Positions 40,481-55,900 of a DNA stretch of 64,000 nt are shown here, in pieces (position 1 is the first letter of the stretch; each line of letters opens with the position of its first letter). Origin of the DNA: Casuarius casuarius (taxonomy: Eukaryota > Chordata > Aves > Casuariiformes > Casuariidae). The DNA lies in contig PTFA01000005.1 in NCBI GenBank assembly GCA_003342895.1, positions 102,561-166,560 on the forward strand, read 5' to 3'. The translations under genes and the position numbers were made by a program. Below the pieces are notes generated by a model that was not told the DNA's origin, searched no databases, and was given only the letters and a program-made list of their open reading frames with translations.

Positions 40481-43400
40481 AAAATAGTTTATGATCCTTC
40501 ACCACCACCCCCCCATCAGAAATTGTGTATACAGGTCTCATTTTAGATAGGCTCGCGCTTGTCTTGCAGGCAGAAGCCTTTAGCCTTTGTCGTTGTTCTA
40601 GATATGCTCAGTACGAGCTGTGTCCAGGTTTCTAATGCTTGTGTCCCTGTTCTGCATTCTCGTTATGATAGGGGCTTAGTCTTTGCAGGCTGTTGTCCCA
40701 AGATACTTATTTGGCTTGTTATAATACCTAACAAAGGTAACCGCTTCTAAACATATAATTGTTTTTATTACTATAACAAAAACATGCTTATGCATTAGTC
40801 CCTTTCATTGTAACACAAACCTGCTTATGCATTCTCCCTGTGGCAGCTTCATTCCGTATTCTGAAGAAGTTACCTCTTACCTCATCCGGTCATCTATTTA
40901 AGTTTAGTGCTGTGGAGCAATTGACAATAACTTTTTGTTGAGCTGGAGGGATACCTTTCAAGACTGGCCCTACAAAAATTGTTGCTTCCTTTCTTTGATT
41001 CTGTTGTACTTCTGTTAAAAGCTAACAAAATGAAATATCTCTCAGAAACCTCTTTCAGTTTGAGACTTCATGCTTAGATTTGGGGTTCTTGGTTATTCTC
41101 TGCATTAAATAGAATGTGTCTGTGCTGGTATATGGGGATTAGGGGAAGCCAAGCAACTAAACGATCTCTTGCTAGAAAATCTAGATATACAGAAACAGAC
41201 TCTTAGGCTCATTTTATTTACAAACTTTTAAAGCTAAAACTTGGCTAAGTTTTTTCTTTTTTTAAAAAAAGGGAAAAAGATTGTCTGAAGAACACTTTTG
41301 AAACAGACTTCCTAATAGTTATCTTTTTCTGCATTTCTTTTGGAGAACATGCTCATTCTGCTATTTTTCACTGTCACATTTTTCAGCACTCATGTTTGAC
41401 TTGGTTGTACTGCAGGGACATATTTAGTAAGAATAACTTACTGCATGGGAATTAACTACTTTAATCATGGCAATATTTTTACTGGTCTAGGTTTTGTGAA
41501 AGCTTGTTTGCAGAAAACTAAACTTAAGAGTTAGATTGAAGTTGACAGTGTCCCTTTAAACCAGCCAAAAAAATCCGCTATACTTTCATCTACAGCTGAA
41601 AGTGAAAATTTCACACAGTTAAAAATCAGACATGTTTATATTTAGCTTGCAGCTTTCTAAAGTACTTATCTCCAAGAACACGGATGGATGGATGCTAGGC
41701 TTGTATTCACAGGTATCTTAACTTGCACTGAAATGTGCACCTTATAGCTAATTGGTGAACTTGGAAATCCTTTACTACTTAAATTAATGCGCGGGGACCT
41801 CGTCTTAAGTGTTACAGGACTACCTTAAAGATTTTCCTTTTAACAGTTTTTTTTAATATTTGTACAGAAAACAGAACTAATTGTTGTGTTGATTATGAAT
41901 AACATGTACCTGCATACAAATTGATAAACAATTGATAATGAATCCTCTTCTTGATTAATCCTGTGTGTTAAGAAAGGATCTGTAAATAGTATGTGATTAT
42001 ATATGCCTGGTATAAACCTAAACACAGCTGCTTGAGGTCAGGATGACATTTTATTCTAAGCTTTCTTACCTCTCTGGGTTTCAAATATCTTGCTTTTAAC
42101 CTTTCTCTGTTCACATTTAAGAGCATTCTGCAAACGTGCCTCACATGAGAAATCTTAGCTATTTGTAAGTGCAGGTGTCCTTTGATAAAGGCTACAGCAC
42201 TGTTACTTTGAGCAAGCTTGAATTATGGTTGCATGCATGGTAATGCAGAGCTGGTGCTGTCTGTTTTGCTTTTAGAGAAAGTTGAGGCAGAATTGGTCCT
42301 TAGGTGGTTGCACCCCTCTGTTCTTGCAGGGTTTCAGAATGACTTCTCAGTCGCTTGACTAATCCTGTCATGGATTACTTTTTTATTCCTTTGCAAACAC
42401 AAGGGCTGTNTTCTCAAGATAATCTTAGAGAGTGTACCTCTAGTTAAAGGAAAAGGGAGAACCCTCCACGTTGTTGCTGTCTTACTTTTGTAGTTATAGA
42501 AGACTTCTACTGTGTTTAGATTGTGCCACAGGACATTGCCAGTGAGAGCAGTAGCGTATTCCATGAACGGACTTTCTCCGGTGATACAGCTCTCAGTGCT
42601 ATTACCATAGCTTAGGCATTTGGATCCCTGTGTCCTCCAGCTGTGGTAAGAGGTTGGTCAAAACTCATTTCTACCGTAGAGCTTCTAGCACTGATGTTTT
42701 AGGAATCTGTTCTCTGCCAGTTGATCTCAATCTTAACAGCCTGGGGTGGAAAAATCCTTTCACTTATGGTTGAGGTTAGGTTTATACTAAGAGCTTTCAC
42801 AAACATAGCTGTCAGCAGTGTGATCTGTGGTATCTAAGGTCCTAGCACAGGTTCAATTATACTAGTAAAGCATGTGTACACTAGTAGGGCTTCTCTTGAC
42901 TATGTGGTGTGTTGTTAACATATGGTCGTGAAGTGCAGCTTTGGCAATGTACTATACGGCTGTTCTAATACTGCTGAAATGTTCCTAGTGCTGGTGTAAC
43001 TTGAGAGAATTTTCTTGGGTCAGTGTTGCGACTTCAGCAGGTCCTAACAGTGATCTCTTCTTTCATTTAAAAACAGGAGTTGGGGGCAGTTCCCACTGGT
43101 AAATCCAGTAAGTAACTTCTAAAATGAGCTCTATCAAGTGAGCATTGTTTGAGCTTCCGTAGGTCTCCCAGCAGCTCCAGAGTCTAGAAGTGACCTTACT
43201 TAGCCTTGGTAACCAGCAAGGCATAACTGGGATGTCAACTACAGAGATGCCGATCATAATTTGATAGGCAGCAATAGAGCAGTAGTGATATTGAGCTAGT
43301 GTTCATGCTGCTATTTGTAAAAGCTTTGATAAGATACAAGAAACAGGCCCTGTTTATTTACTGGGAGGGGACCCCAAAACAATGGAGACAGAGCAGGAGG

Positions 43401-46400
43401 TAAGTGAACACCAGCACATCAAATAGCCACCCTTTCCTTCCTTTTTCTCCCCCTCCCTCCCCAAGCTGAATGGCATCTTGTTGTAATTGCACGAGGGGGA
43501 GGAGGGGACGAAAAGTGCTTTCATGAGAACCCAAAAACTTATACTTCCAAGAATGAGATCTGCTCATAGAGGGTGTTTGTGAAAGGTATGAAAACATTCG
43601 GGTCCCAAATGAGTGTTTGGGACGTTCAGTCACTGAATTATTAGTCTATTTCTGCAGTCCCCTCATAATTTTGAGAGAGTTGGAATAGGTAGTCGATAGA
43701 GTTCTTGTTAACAACATTTAGTTCCCTTGTGTAAGTGGTAAACTGACAGGATCACAGCTCTTGCTGTTCTCCTGTGTATATTGTATCTTGGCTGGAAGAG
43801 GCACTGTGGTGCTCTCTTATGTGGTGGGAACTTGGTGCCCAGAGATAGGAGGTGCTTGAAGGAAGGGAAGATTGCTCAACTCTGTGGGCAGCTTCTTCTT
43901 TGATCCTCTCTCTCTCGATTATTTTAAAAACTTTGATCAAGCAGCAATGGTTTGACTTGGTAGCAGGAGGAAACTGACTTATGTCTTTCTTTTCTGAGAT
44001 ATTGGCATTGACTCAGAAGTATTCAGTGAGACTAGGAAAGGAAATGCAAGTTCTTGCTGTTCTTAGATAGCAGTCAATTAACAATAGAATAATTCCAACA
44101 CTGAGAGAGAGGAACATGTTCACTCACACACTTTTAAGAAATCAGAACTTTTTTGCTAAAGGTATGTAGCAGCAGCATACCTTCTTNTTGAAGACAGAAA
44201 CCTGATTGGTCCAGTAAGACTTGGCTCTCCTGAAGCTGTGTCATTTTTACAGTAGGCAACATGAGACACTGAATTGCATTTTTGGGAGAGGATGGTGAAG
44301 AAGGCTATGGAAATTGTGAGGAAAACCTTTTCACCACATTCCTGTCTTTCTCAGCCTGTCATCTCTGCCCTCTCTCCAGATCTTTATCTGGGTTGTATGT
44401 TAACTTTTTTCATTCTTTCTCCACAACCTCTTTGAGATATGATCTTTTGTGTCTAGCCGCGTGGTTAAAAACTAGTCTGGGCTGCCCTCTCTTCATGTCC
44501 GGATTTCTTTCTGGCACTCAATCATTCCAAATAATGACTTTTCAGTAAAGTGTTTTTTTGTTTGTTTTTTTCAGTTAGGGTTTTTAGCAGATCGTTCTTT
44601 TGTGCACTCATATTACAACTACAGACATAAACTAATTTTCTTTTGGGTCCATTTCCACTTGTGTTTTGGGTGGTATAGTATGGGAAATTTGATACGTAGT
44701 CTTATCTGTTAATGGTGCTAACTTTCAAGTGTTCACTAAAGTGTCCCTGTGGTCTTTATTTACATTGTTCATCCTGGGAGGGGAATGGCAGATAGATGGT
44801 CTTCACCCAACATGAGTCCCATAAACATACATGGAGCTAGCTACCTCATCTTCTGCCTTCAGAACTAGAGAGTTCTTAATGCGCTCCCCTGCCATGAGCC
44901 AACTGAACCAAAACAGCTAGACAGCAGTATGAGTAGGCTGCTGCTTATCCTGTCAGTCATTTCTGCCTTATTGTTATGCTTCCTTCTTTCTCTGAATCCA
45001 CTTGTTGTCTAGCAATCATCCCTTGGGTTGGAGTCTGTGTGCGTGAGGTGTGTTTTGTTCTGTGTCTGTAGCATACTACATAGTGCAGTTGTGGTTTAGG
45101 CTTGTGTTCTTAAACACTATTGCAGGACACAAAACTAAAATCTTGCAATTTTCCATTCTCCATGCTGATTGTTTCCAACATCAGTGTAGGAGTATTTGTC
45201 TTACAGTAGGGATCTCTTGCTGTGTCTGTATCAGTATTACAGTTGTACAGCTTAATTAAAATCTGGGAAATAACCTACTTACTGCATCAACTTCCTCTTT
45301 GGGCAGCAGGAAAATTGTTCTGTGTTACTGCTTTCTGCCCTGCTGTTTGGAAATAATTTCTCTGAATCTGCAGTGCTTTGAAGTGAGAGGGGGCTTGCTG
45401 GGAGGTGCTGTATGGGAGGGAGGAGGGCATTTCAGTGCACTGAGGACTCTTATTTAAAAAAAAAAATCTTCCCTCCCCCCCCCCATACAAGCCTTACTTC
45501 AGTTATATTGTATATCATTGTGGCTGCAGTATGCTTTGGAATGAGCTTCAGGTGGTGTGTCTGAAGAAGTCTTGGAATATAGTCATCTGCTCTTCTAAGT
45601 AGCTTTTGAACTGAAGTGACTTAAAGGATAACGTAACTTTTGTAGTGACCTCCCTTAAAATGCAAGTACCTGTACTAGGGTCTCTTCACCCTGTGGGGCA
45701 TACTTCTGTCTGTGAGGAAACTTCTCAGTGAAAGTTTAAAAAAAAAAAAAAGTGTAGGCAGAAGAGCAGCATTTTTGTGGGATCATATCTTAACTTGCTA
45801 TCTCTACCGTGTAAGTAAAAGAGGTCTCACATGGCCACAAGCAATTTAACATTTCTATCTCTTTATGGCCTTGGTGGAACTCTGTTGGCTGTAATGGGAT
45901 AGTCGGGAGGCCTTTCTTGCCCTTTTCCTTAGTCTTTCTGAACGTGTACTGTGTACTTACACAAGTGTTAGAGGTCTCCTTTCCTTTCAGATCCTCTGCA
46001 AAGGATAGTATATGACCTGCTCCATTCCTGTGAGATACTGCAGCTTGCAGAGATTTGCACCATTTAACACTTGCTTACATTTTTTTTCATGGTTCATTAA
46101 ACAGATGAATCTTGAGACAGCAGAAACCAAGTTTGACTCTAACCGAGTTTAGAACCAAAACCTAAACCAACAGGTATCCATGCAGTAGTATCCATATAAG
46201 TGTTGACTACAGACTAACTCTTGGTCTCATGTTGAGCAGTGTCCTCCAACTCTTGCAACCTCATGGTCTTGTGACATGAAGAAAGGGCAGATGGGGAGAC
46301 TTCTCACCTCCTTTGTTGTGTGATGATCTGCACAGAACTGATGTACACTGAGGGATGGAGGCAGGTGTTTGCCTGCCTCCAGGGTTATTTCTTTCATAAC

Positions 46401-49400
46401 AGCCTGTGTGGACTGTGTGTGATACTTCACCTGCTTTAAATAGAGCTTCTGCTCAGTTTGAAAAAGGAAAGCCACCTTGGAATGTGGTGGGAAGGGTAAT
46501 AGTTTTTGGGAGCACAGCAAGCTTTTGATGATTCACTTAACTGCTCTAAATCACTAGTTAGGTGAGTTTCCCATTCAGAACTCTGCTTTAGAACAGTGCC
46601 TCTTTTTGTGTTGACTGTAAAGAAAGACTACTTTAGAGTTAGCCTTTGAATAATTTCCTTAGTGAACCTGGGAAGGTCAGTGTCTCATGCCTGCTATTTC
46701 ATGTTTCTTTTGGATTTCATAAGTGTCATTTGTCTTGCAGCTTATAAACAGAATCTAAATGTACTGTGGACTTTCCAGAGACAGTGGGACTGTATACATG
46801 GTTGAAAAATATAGGGAAAGGCTGGGTGTTAGTGATATGTGGTCTGCTTTCAAGTAAGTAATTCAGAAAAAGAGAGGATTTTGTCTATGTGAAAATGGAG
46901 GATTTATCCAGAAGGTGACTGCTTCAGTAGCAGACCTCTGCTAATAACTCTCCACAGTGATGGTAGTCTGTGTTCCTTGGAGAGAAAAGACAATGACATC
47001 TGATGGTGCAATAGATATCGTTCTTTGAAAGCTCCTGAAGGCGAGAGACTTTTCTTCTACAACTGAGACCATCATTGTGCCTTACACTTCTCATGTTGCT
47101 TTTGCATTACATACAGTCCCTGTTGCATTACCCTAGTGCCTGGAGACCTACACAGGACTTTGGTGTGCCAAATACGGTATTAAAACATAGTAAAGAAGTC
47201 CCTGGTCTGAAGATTGTGCAACTTAAATAAAGCAGATAAGGGTGGAAGGAAAGCAGATGCTATTTCCTGTTCGTGTTCAGATGCTATATTGGAAACAAGA
47301 AGGCAGGATGAATGCTGGGAAGTTTTGAATTTAGCATATTGAAGAGAATATTTCTTGACAGGGGAGTTATTTCAGGAGGTGAACCAATCTTCAAATCATT
47401 CTGTGGAGCATTTTGAAAGCTGCAATAGGAGAAACAAATATAAACCGTAGATGTGGGGGGGTGTATTAGCCTGTGTGAGATCTGGGAACCTTTGTCCTGG
47501 AATAACTAGTTTGCAGCCAGGGCAAATGTCTCTAGCGCATCCTCCTTTTTCTCCCCTGCAACTTGATCAGGTTTCATGACATCAAGTGGACTTGCTCTTG
47601 AACTGTTCCTCAGACAACTGTTTGCACTCATAGCACACTTGCTCCATTTTCTTGCTCTCATGTTCTACCCAGACAGTAAGTGGTGGGACTTCTCAGTGTC
47701 AGAAGAGAGTGATGCCTTGCAGAAGGCCAGCTTGTATGCTGAGCCAATACCACAGTCTGCTGATACTATAGTAACTTGGAAAATCCTTCATACAACTGTG
47801 GTCATGAGTGTATTCACGGTGTAGTTTGAGGGGAAGGAGGGATCTCTTATCTATGTCCCTCCAGGATAGGAGAGAGATCCTGATTGATGTATACATTGAA
47901 TATACAGCCTATAGCCCCTCTGCCACTACTCCAGATCTGCTTGTTTGGGTTCTGGCTTTACATTCCCCTCCCATTTCTTTCTATACACTCCCTTCCTAAG
48001 GCTTCCCCAAGATGTGGGACCTTCTTCTGGCCCTGGTTGGACTAAACACCCATAGTACAGAAGGAGTCGTCGTCTGTCAGCCCAGCAACTGTGGGGTCCA
48101 TTTCTGGTGTCCTATCCTTTCATCTCGGGGCATATTGCCACTGGAAAACTGGCTTCTTGGGTGCCTTCAAAGAGTGGTATTGTGGTTCTTGGTGTCCCTT
48201 CTGGTTTCCTCCTACTTGTTTTTCTTCCTTTAACCTACTGGTTCTTGTGCTCTTCTTTCTCTGTTTATTGTTCCCCACAAACTTTTTTCAACTTTGTGTT
48301 CTTCACCTCTCATTTTTGGTGTGCATGGGGGAGAAATTACCAAATTCTGTTAGCAATAACCATGAGCCCGTTCCTAACAGAGGGGGAGCCAACAGGAACA
48401 TAGGATGCTTCCAGGGTATATTGCATGGAATCGGTTAGCAGAGCAGCTTGCTGTATTATTTTCTTGGAGGGAAATCAGTTAATATTTGTGTAGAAACTGT
48501 ATAGCCACAACTGTGATCTAAAACAGCTAATTTGCTTGGAGAGTGTCACTTGATGTTTGCTTCCTCTGTAGGAAAATTCTTCTGCTAATGTGCCCTTTTG
48601 TGGATGATTGTCTAGATTTCTTATCAGTCTGAAGAGATTTATTTTAGTGCTGTCTGCTCTCTGGAGAGTTTATTTTTGATAGTTACTGAAGCAACAGTGC
48701 TCTAAAATGCTGCAGTGTTAGGATAGAAGGAATTAAATGTTCAGTAATCCTCTAAAAGGCCAGCTCGGAAAAATCTGTTTGTCTCTTCTATTCCTTATGT
48801 CTAGTTGAAAATGCTGTTGAAACTGGGTTGTAATAGAAAATTTATTTACCCTTTTTTTGCTCAAAACGCCTTTACTGTAGTTTAAAAGGTGGACATTTGC
48901 AAACTGAAATAACCAAAAACAAATGTTTTGGTTCAGAAGCTGCTGTGCATCATCCTTCATTCTTGGCTATAAAAAGGTGGCTTTTTTCCTCCTGCAGTGC
49001 ATTCTGCCATCTTAAGATAGGCTGCATCTTGAGATTGTCACCTCAGAACTGCAGTTCCCCTGAAGCACTAAGGTATTTTACAAGCCAAATCATTTTACTT
49101 TATCCAGGAGAGGCATTTTGTAGGTTTTCTTTCTTAGTCAAAACCTGAGGTCTATTACTGTTCTTGCCCTCTCCCAGAAAATTTAAAAGAAAACCTTTTT
49201 CTAAGAGGTCAGATCTCTTCCACTCCTGCAGCATTGTAGGGTTTCTGCTTTATACTATTTTCTCTCTTAATCAAAAGTCTTTAGATCAGTTGTGTCAGGA
49301 TGACAGTTAAAGTTGTTATGCATTATATGTAGATCATATATACTGATTAACAGGATGTGGCAAAATGGCACCTCCAAATACAAGGGGTTGTCTTTTCCCT

Positions 49401-52210
49401 AAATCTTCATGCCTCTTCTGCTTCATTCCCATACTCTTCAGCTATAACAAAAGGCTCTTTGTTGTTCATTTGGCTGTTACACTAATCTATCTTATGCTTC
49501 ATCAAACTCTTGATGAGCTCTGGGTTTGTAATATATCATCAAAAGCCCGTATCTCCAGGGACGAGAGAACCTGACAGGTTTCATAAAACCATAGGGAACA
49601 AGTGGCATACAGGAAAGCATCCCAGGCAGCCAAGGCTTTTTGATGGTAGAGGACAATGGTGGTGAATGCTTTATTATGCATTCATGCAAACCTTGTCTAT
49701 AACATACAGGCATGTGATGCTTTCTCACAGTCAGTGCTTGCTAGTGAATTCACCTGTCAGGTGTAGTACTTTCAGACTTTTCAGATTTTTAAGCAAGCAA
49801 GAAATTTAAGAAACATGAAATACAAGAAAGAATGAGGAATGATGAGTAGGTTCAGGATACATAGGTTAGACTTGACTTGACAGTGCCTGCTGCACACGTA
49901 GCTGGTCTTGGTTGTCCCTATTCCTGTTGGTGTCACAACAGAAACAGCTCTTGAAGGGAAAACTCTGAAAGGGACTGGAGTTAAGGGGCTATCAGCTGAA
50001 CTCAGGAAACTAAGATGAGTGTTAATTTTTTCTGTTGAATTTGAGGATGAATTGCCTTAAAATGCTGTACTGCTAATTGTGCTAACTCAGGAAATGATTC
50101 AGAAGGGTGGGCAGCTGAGTGTGGTCTCTCTAACAGCTGTCTTAGCCTAAGCTAGTTTGACTTATTTACTAGAATCATGTGTTTCACTCACTACAGTGGC
50201 AGTTGCAAATTTTCGCTTTAGTTTGTGTGACTTAATTGAATGGAGTCCTTTGACACCTGACAGAAGAATGGGAACAGCCTTCAGCCTGCCTGCAAAGTCA
50301 GACATTCAATTTGGCTTTACAGTGGTGTGAGCTAGAGAGTTTTTGTTTTGTGCTCTAAACTAAATACTAGACTGCATAACAAAATCATGACAAGTTTAGC
50401 ATGAATAATTATACTGCATACTGCACCATTTTACAGTGGCTTGTTGCTTTCTTCATCTAGGCTCTCATATGGAGGCAGTATCCTTAGTATGTATCGGGGA
50501 ACCTGAGAACAAATAGGGTCTATGATCTTGTTCTCAAACACAATAATGATTTAAATGTATATTTATTTCAGTTATTTCTTATCTCAGTTCCTGTTACTCC
50601 AAATAAAATGCAAAAGATTAGTGTTCCCATTTGAAGTAATGTTTTATTTTGCATGGTAGCAGCATTCTGGAAGTTGCTGTGACTTGCTGGGGTTTAATTC
50701 ACAGCTACTCATAGCAAACACATGCAGTTTCTGTGGAGTTTCAATTAAGGCACCAAAATCTTTAGGTGGCAAGAACAAGGTCATGGCTGTGAGATTAGCT
50801 TGTATACAGCAGTGCTCTGAAAGTCCATGGAAAGGAGTGTTTGGCGGACATTAACTTTTTGTAAGCTGATAATATTCAGGTACTGCAGAAACTTCTCCTT
50901 TCAGGGAAAAAAATCTTAAAAATGGTGGAAGAATGAGCCCTAGCCACTCCTTTGAACTCTGGTTTCAAAAAGCCTTTTCTTCAGGGGTGAAGGGGAAGAA
51001 CCATAATGGCTGACCATGTTTTTGGGAAGCATGTTTGGATGTGTGACACTTACTAGAGCACGGAAACTGAACAGCAGTCTGCTGCTGGAGCATGTTCTTC
51101 ACCTGCAGGATCCAGCTGTTNTAACTTGCTTAGAAAGGTGATTGGGGGAAAGGAGCTGTGACCTTACTACCCTCCCAAGCAAAGCCCTGACCATAAGGAG
51201 TTAAAGCTTGGAGAGGAATGAACTGAGGTCAGCAACACAAATAGTCTGTTCAGTAAATAATTTTCTTTGTATACTGACTCCATTCTTTCACTCATTATTT
51301 GCTCCATTTATTCTTTTCCCTTCCTACACACACACACACGAGGGCTCTCTGCCCCCCTCAGCTGATTTTTCTGGCTTTATTATTCTCTCTTGCCCTAGTT
51401 ATGACCTTCCAATGGCCAGTTGTCACTGTGACCCTCCTTCTGGCCAAGCAGCAATAGATGATAGGTTTGCTGTGAAAGAACCACCCTCAGTCTGGGATGG
51501 ACACCTATGTTCAGCTCAGGAGATGCAAGGCTCTGTTTTCCAGCTGCTCTTGCAAGTCTGCTTGCTCTGAGCGCTGCAGTGATTATACAGAATACAGCGC
51601 ACAAGAGGGAAAATACTGTTCAGCCAAACACAGAGGAATTGGGAGCTGTTGCCCACCTTTTTTCCCCCGTTGGTGGCAGCTGTGAGCTCCTGGGTGAGTG
51701 AACATCTGATGCATGGCATGCGTGTTTGTGAGATTGGAGGGGAAATCCATTAAATAGCTGTGCTGTTACTGAGAATTTGAGTGATTGTAGGATGGAGCAT
51801 TGGTTACTGATAGAGTCCACATAACATAGTGGGCTTTGGTGCTATTGCTTGGACATGATGCTATGCAAAGAGAGAAAGCATTAAGGATCATGTTTTTAAG
51901 GTCCTCCAAAAACTAGTTAGAAGAAAAAGTAGAATTTGGGGGAGCTGAGTGACCTTGAATATCCACTCCAGTGAAACAACCCACATAGACTGCTATTTAG
52001 GAAAATATTTTTGTGAAACCTTTGGGTGGGGAGTGGCCAGCCACTTTAAATGTTCTGCATCTGTCCAGAGATCAATTTTCTCTTTTCAATGAAAAGTGTA
52101 ATAGCTACTACTTGTCACCTATGTGTGTGCTCCTGTAAATGTTCCTGTCTTCAGGCTGATGAACGATGTGCCAAATTTTTTCCAGAGTATTAAATTGACT
52201 CCCCTCCCCC

Positions 52211-52228
52211 AAAAAAAAAAAAAAAAAA
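52211..52228. repeat. Poly(A) tract
   Basis: An 18-base A run after CCCCTCCCCC; no associated retroposed sequence was recognised upstream. Confidence 0.9.
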
Positions 52229-52306
52229 CACAGGATGAAATAGATGTTTAGCAGAGATACTGTAACAATTTCATGACAACTATTAAAAAGACAGTCTGTG
52301 TATAAC

Positions 52307-52337
52307 TCTATATAGATATATAGAGAGAGAGAGAGAA
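52307..52337. repeat. TA/GA microsatellite
   Basis: CTCTATATAGATATA followed by about seven GA units. Confidence 0.9.
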
Positions 52338-52929
52338 GGGGGGCTTTGTCTGCACTGCTGAGCAATCTACAGTCTAATAATTCTTGCCTGCTGTTGGAAC
52401 ACAGCCTCTGTGTTCTTTTCCTTTAGGGCACTGTTGTCTGCTTCTCTTCTTTTGAGATTTTTGTACTTTCCATTGTGTTTCCTTAAATAAAAAGGCAACC
52501 CTAGAAGCAAACAAACAAAATTCCTTTCTTGCTTGACTTGCGCTTTTCGGTTATAAAAATGATCTTCTTTTTCCTGGTATGGCAGCATTATTAAAACCAG
52601 GACATTTCTCAGGGTAGGAATAAACTCTGTTAGTGCAGAGGCAGTGGGGAAAAGTGAATATAATGCTTGCCATTGGAGCTGCCTTTCTCCCCTGCCCCTT
52701 GGTTTAAATATTGATAGTAGTGAAGTTACAGATCTGAATCAAGACAACTGCTCATTGTTCTCTATGCAGGTTTTAGATAGGTGTTCCTATAGCTACGTTG
52801 TTCAATAAAGTGCATTACTTTTCAGTAAGTAGACAAGCTTTAAGGCCCTCAGGTTCTTTAGATCTGAAACAATAGAAGCAATCATCAAAGCTAAATACAA
52901 AAGGAAAACAATTAGGAAGGGTGTGGGGT

Positions 52930-52965
52930 TTGTTTTGTTTNTTGTTGTTGTTGTTGTTTTTTTTA
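52930..52965. repeat. (TTG)n and T-rich tract
   Basis: About five TTG units with an N at 52941. It accounts for the threonine run in the long minus-strand open frame here. Confidence 0.85.
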
Positions 52966-55900
52966 AAGGAGTGTTTTGGGCAGTGCCCCTATCTCCAGCT
53001 GCTTGTTTTCGATCCTGGGGTGCTGTGTCCTCTTCTCTTCCTCCTGTTGTGCTAGCACAGCTCTCTGGGGATGCATGAATAATCTGATCAGAAAACTGAT
53101 CTGGGTTTAAAAATAGCCTCACTGGAGGGGAAGAAAAAGAAAAGCAAACTTGGTCGGGTTTACAGTGCAGTCCCATAGTTGTTGTACTGTCATTACTAGT
53201 TGGGTACAGATGGTTTGATAGTAGAGTGATGGGACAGTTTCTATCAGCCCTACTTGGCAGGGGTTGGGCGTGACAGAAAACTTGAAATTGCTGCTTGATG
53301 GTTGTGGTTGTATTTAAGAAGACCTTGAGACCGAGGAGAAAAGGGAAGAACCTTTTCAAGAGGAGTGTTAAAGGTCTGTAGCCTCAATGGAAGAAGGAAG
53401 AACAGGTGAAAGTAATACAAGAGAGAAATTATAGTTAGTGGTTAGATAAGATGCTGTAAAACCACTATTTCTGTTGAATCGCTATTCTTATTTCTCTGGT
53501 GTAGAATTTTAGTTTCAACGCTTGCGTTTTAATTATGTTCTGTCTCCTCAGGATCTGGGTTGAGAGGTCAGATTGAACAGTATTTTTGAGAGAATGTAGT
53601 TCCACTGTTAGCTGAGTGGTTATTTTCCCTTTTTGCACAGTGAACTTACTCCGACCAGAAGACAAGTTTGTGTATCTGCAATCTTGTTTACTTCTTCCAC
53701 CTATATCAGCTGGTTTTACAAAGAAAAATTACCCTGTTTGTGACCTCACAAGAGCGTTTGTACTAGCAAAATGTATGCTACTTGCTCAGTCTTAATTATT
53801 GCTGGATATCTGAAAAACTTGAGGCTTCTAACAACTGAGGAAATGCCTGCATTTTCCTGTTAGCTGGTGATTAGGAGCAGCTTGGTAAAACATTTGGAGT
53901 ACTTAAAGACTGCGTTTTTGTTGAAAAGCTAGCTTTTTAGATAGGTACTCTGAATATCAATCTGGATTACACTGAGGTATTGTTAGCCAAGTAGCTCCTT
54001 TGGGTGATTCTTTCAGAGGGCTTTGTGCTGATCCAGAAGGACACCCGTTTACTGTAGTGTGGCCCAGAATGTGTTTTCACCTAAAATTGAGTAGGGGCAC
54101 TGTGCTTCAAATTTGTTTATGAAATGGTAGGTTGGAGTTAAATTCTCGCTGTACTCTGAAAGAATGAAATGAGGTTCTTTTGTCTCTTTGCTAAAGATGA
54201 GCAGTTGCTTTCAGGCATGGAGCTCCTTACCTTTCTACAGAGAAACTCCAAATAAGATGCCCTCGCTGTTTGGTGAAGGAAGGGTGTAAACCAGGCGTAG
54301 TCAGGGTAGTCTTAAAATAAATGAGTGCTAGTGAAAAATCAGAAGTCCTAACCTTGACTGGTCTGAATGTTACTCAGATACAATAAAGCCTAAAAGAGAA
54401 ATTGAAAGGAAGTGAAACTGGAAAGGAAGGACCTAGCTGTCTTTTCGTGTTTCACAGAACTTGCGTACAAACCAGGGTGGAGTGGGCAGGAGAATGATAT
54501 TCGTAGTTGCTTTTCTTTTTCTCTTGTACTTTGCTCTCTAGCTTAGACATGTGTTTGCAGCATTGCAGGTTTGTCTGTAGCCTATTCTTATTGAGGAAAG
54601 TAGTGTTACCTCTTAAACGGTGAAAATATTATTGATCTAACAATACACTGAGGTTTCTTCATCTCTGTTCCAGCTATTTACAAAAAGGATAAAAGTCTGT
54701 GTCCCCTCATGTTTTTGCAGGTAGATAAATGAAACACAGGGTTACTGCACTGTGGCTGACCTCCATAGGCTTAGACAGAGCTAGGATAAGAATCTAGGTC
54801 TCTTCCTTTTCTTGGGAACCAGTACATTAAGAGATGTGATACGTGTTTGTGGGCATGAAATAGCAACTAATGAATATTTATGCATATACTAATGAAACCC
54901 TACATCTGTTTTTACATAGGCATATGGGTATGAATTTGCAAGATATCAGTGGGTGTGAATAGATGCAGGTCTAGGAAAATTATGATAGCTTGTAACTGTG
55001 CCGCTTGGCACATATAATGTGTACAAACTCATACTTACAGAATAATATTAAAAGTGAAATAAAAATTTCTCCTGTCTTTCCTTACCAAGAGTCACGAACC
55101 GTAGGGGTTTTCTTAATCATGATTATCACTTGCTAAAGATCTTTTTTCTTTTTTTAAAGGCCTCCTTTCTGATTTTGGTGACTTTCTGATTGTGAACCAA
55201 TGCTGTGGAACACTGTTCGCATTCCCAGGTAGGCAAATAGAGTAATGGTCTTGTTGGGAAACTGAATGGTATTAGAAGGAACCTGACAGCCCTCTTCAAT
55301 ATACTTTGTAATTTAGAATGTGAGTGACTGGTGGTAAAGTAGGCAATTTAATTGGACTGCATCTTTGGAAAGCTATTTCTAGGGATGTATGCATTAGGCC
55401 AAGTCTGTGGCAAAGATCACCCCCCAACTTTATTTATTTTTGGAGGGTGGTGATTCATAGTTATGATATCTGATCTGTCAAAAGTTGGGGTTTAGTTAAG
55501 AACACTTCAGAATTCAGAAATTAATAGCGTGTTTTATTTGCTGCCTATGGTGTTATTGAAGCCCCTCTCTTTGACATCTGTAGTGTTTCTGGAATTTCCA
55601 TCATGTCTGATGTCCTTATGAACCACTTTTATGCATTTAACAAAATTATATTAAACTAAGAACCCTTAGTATTTGACTCTGAAATCTTTCTGTTGGTGCA
55701 AATATTCTGATTTAAAATTTGAAAGACTAATGTTTCGCAGAAGGGAACACAGATTCAGAACACTGGTTCAGTTAGTTCCATGGTTTTACTACTGAGTCTT
55801 GATTATTTTGGAAATAAAAGTAGTGTTTTACTCTCTTATTATCTCTTTCTTGTCTTGTTTCTANAAGGTGTTTGGCCTTTTCTGAGGACTGACCTAATGG

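Noticed and set aside
52802..53359. 185-codon open frame on the minus strand
   Set aside because: It runs through a (TTG)n tract and an N, has no recognised domain, and has no splice or promoter context; it looks like a chance frame.
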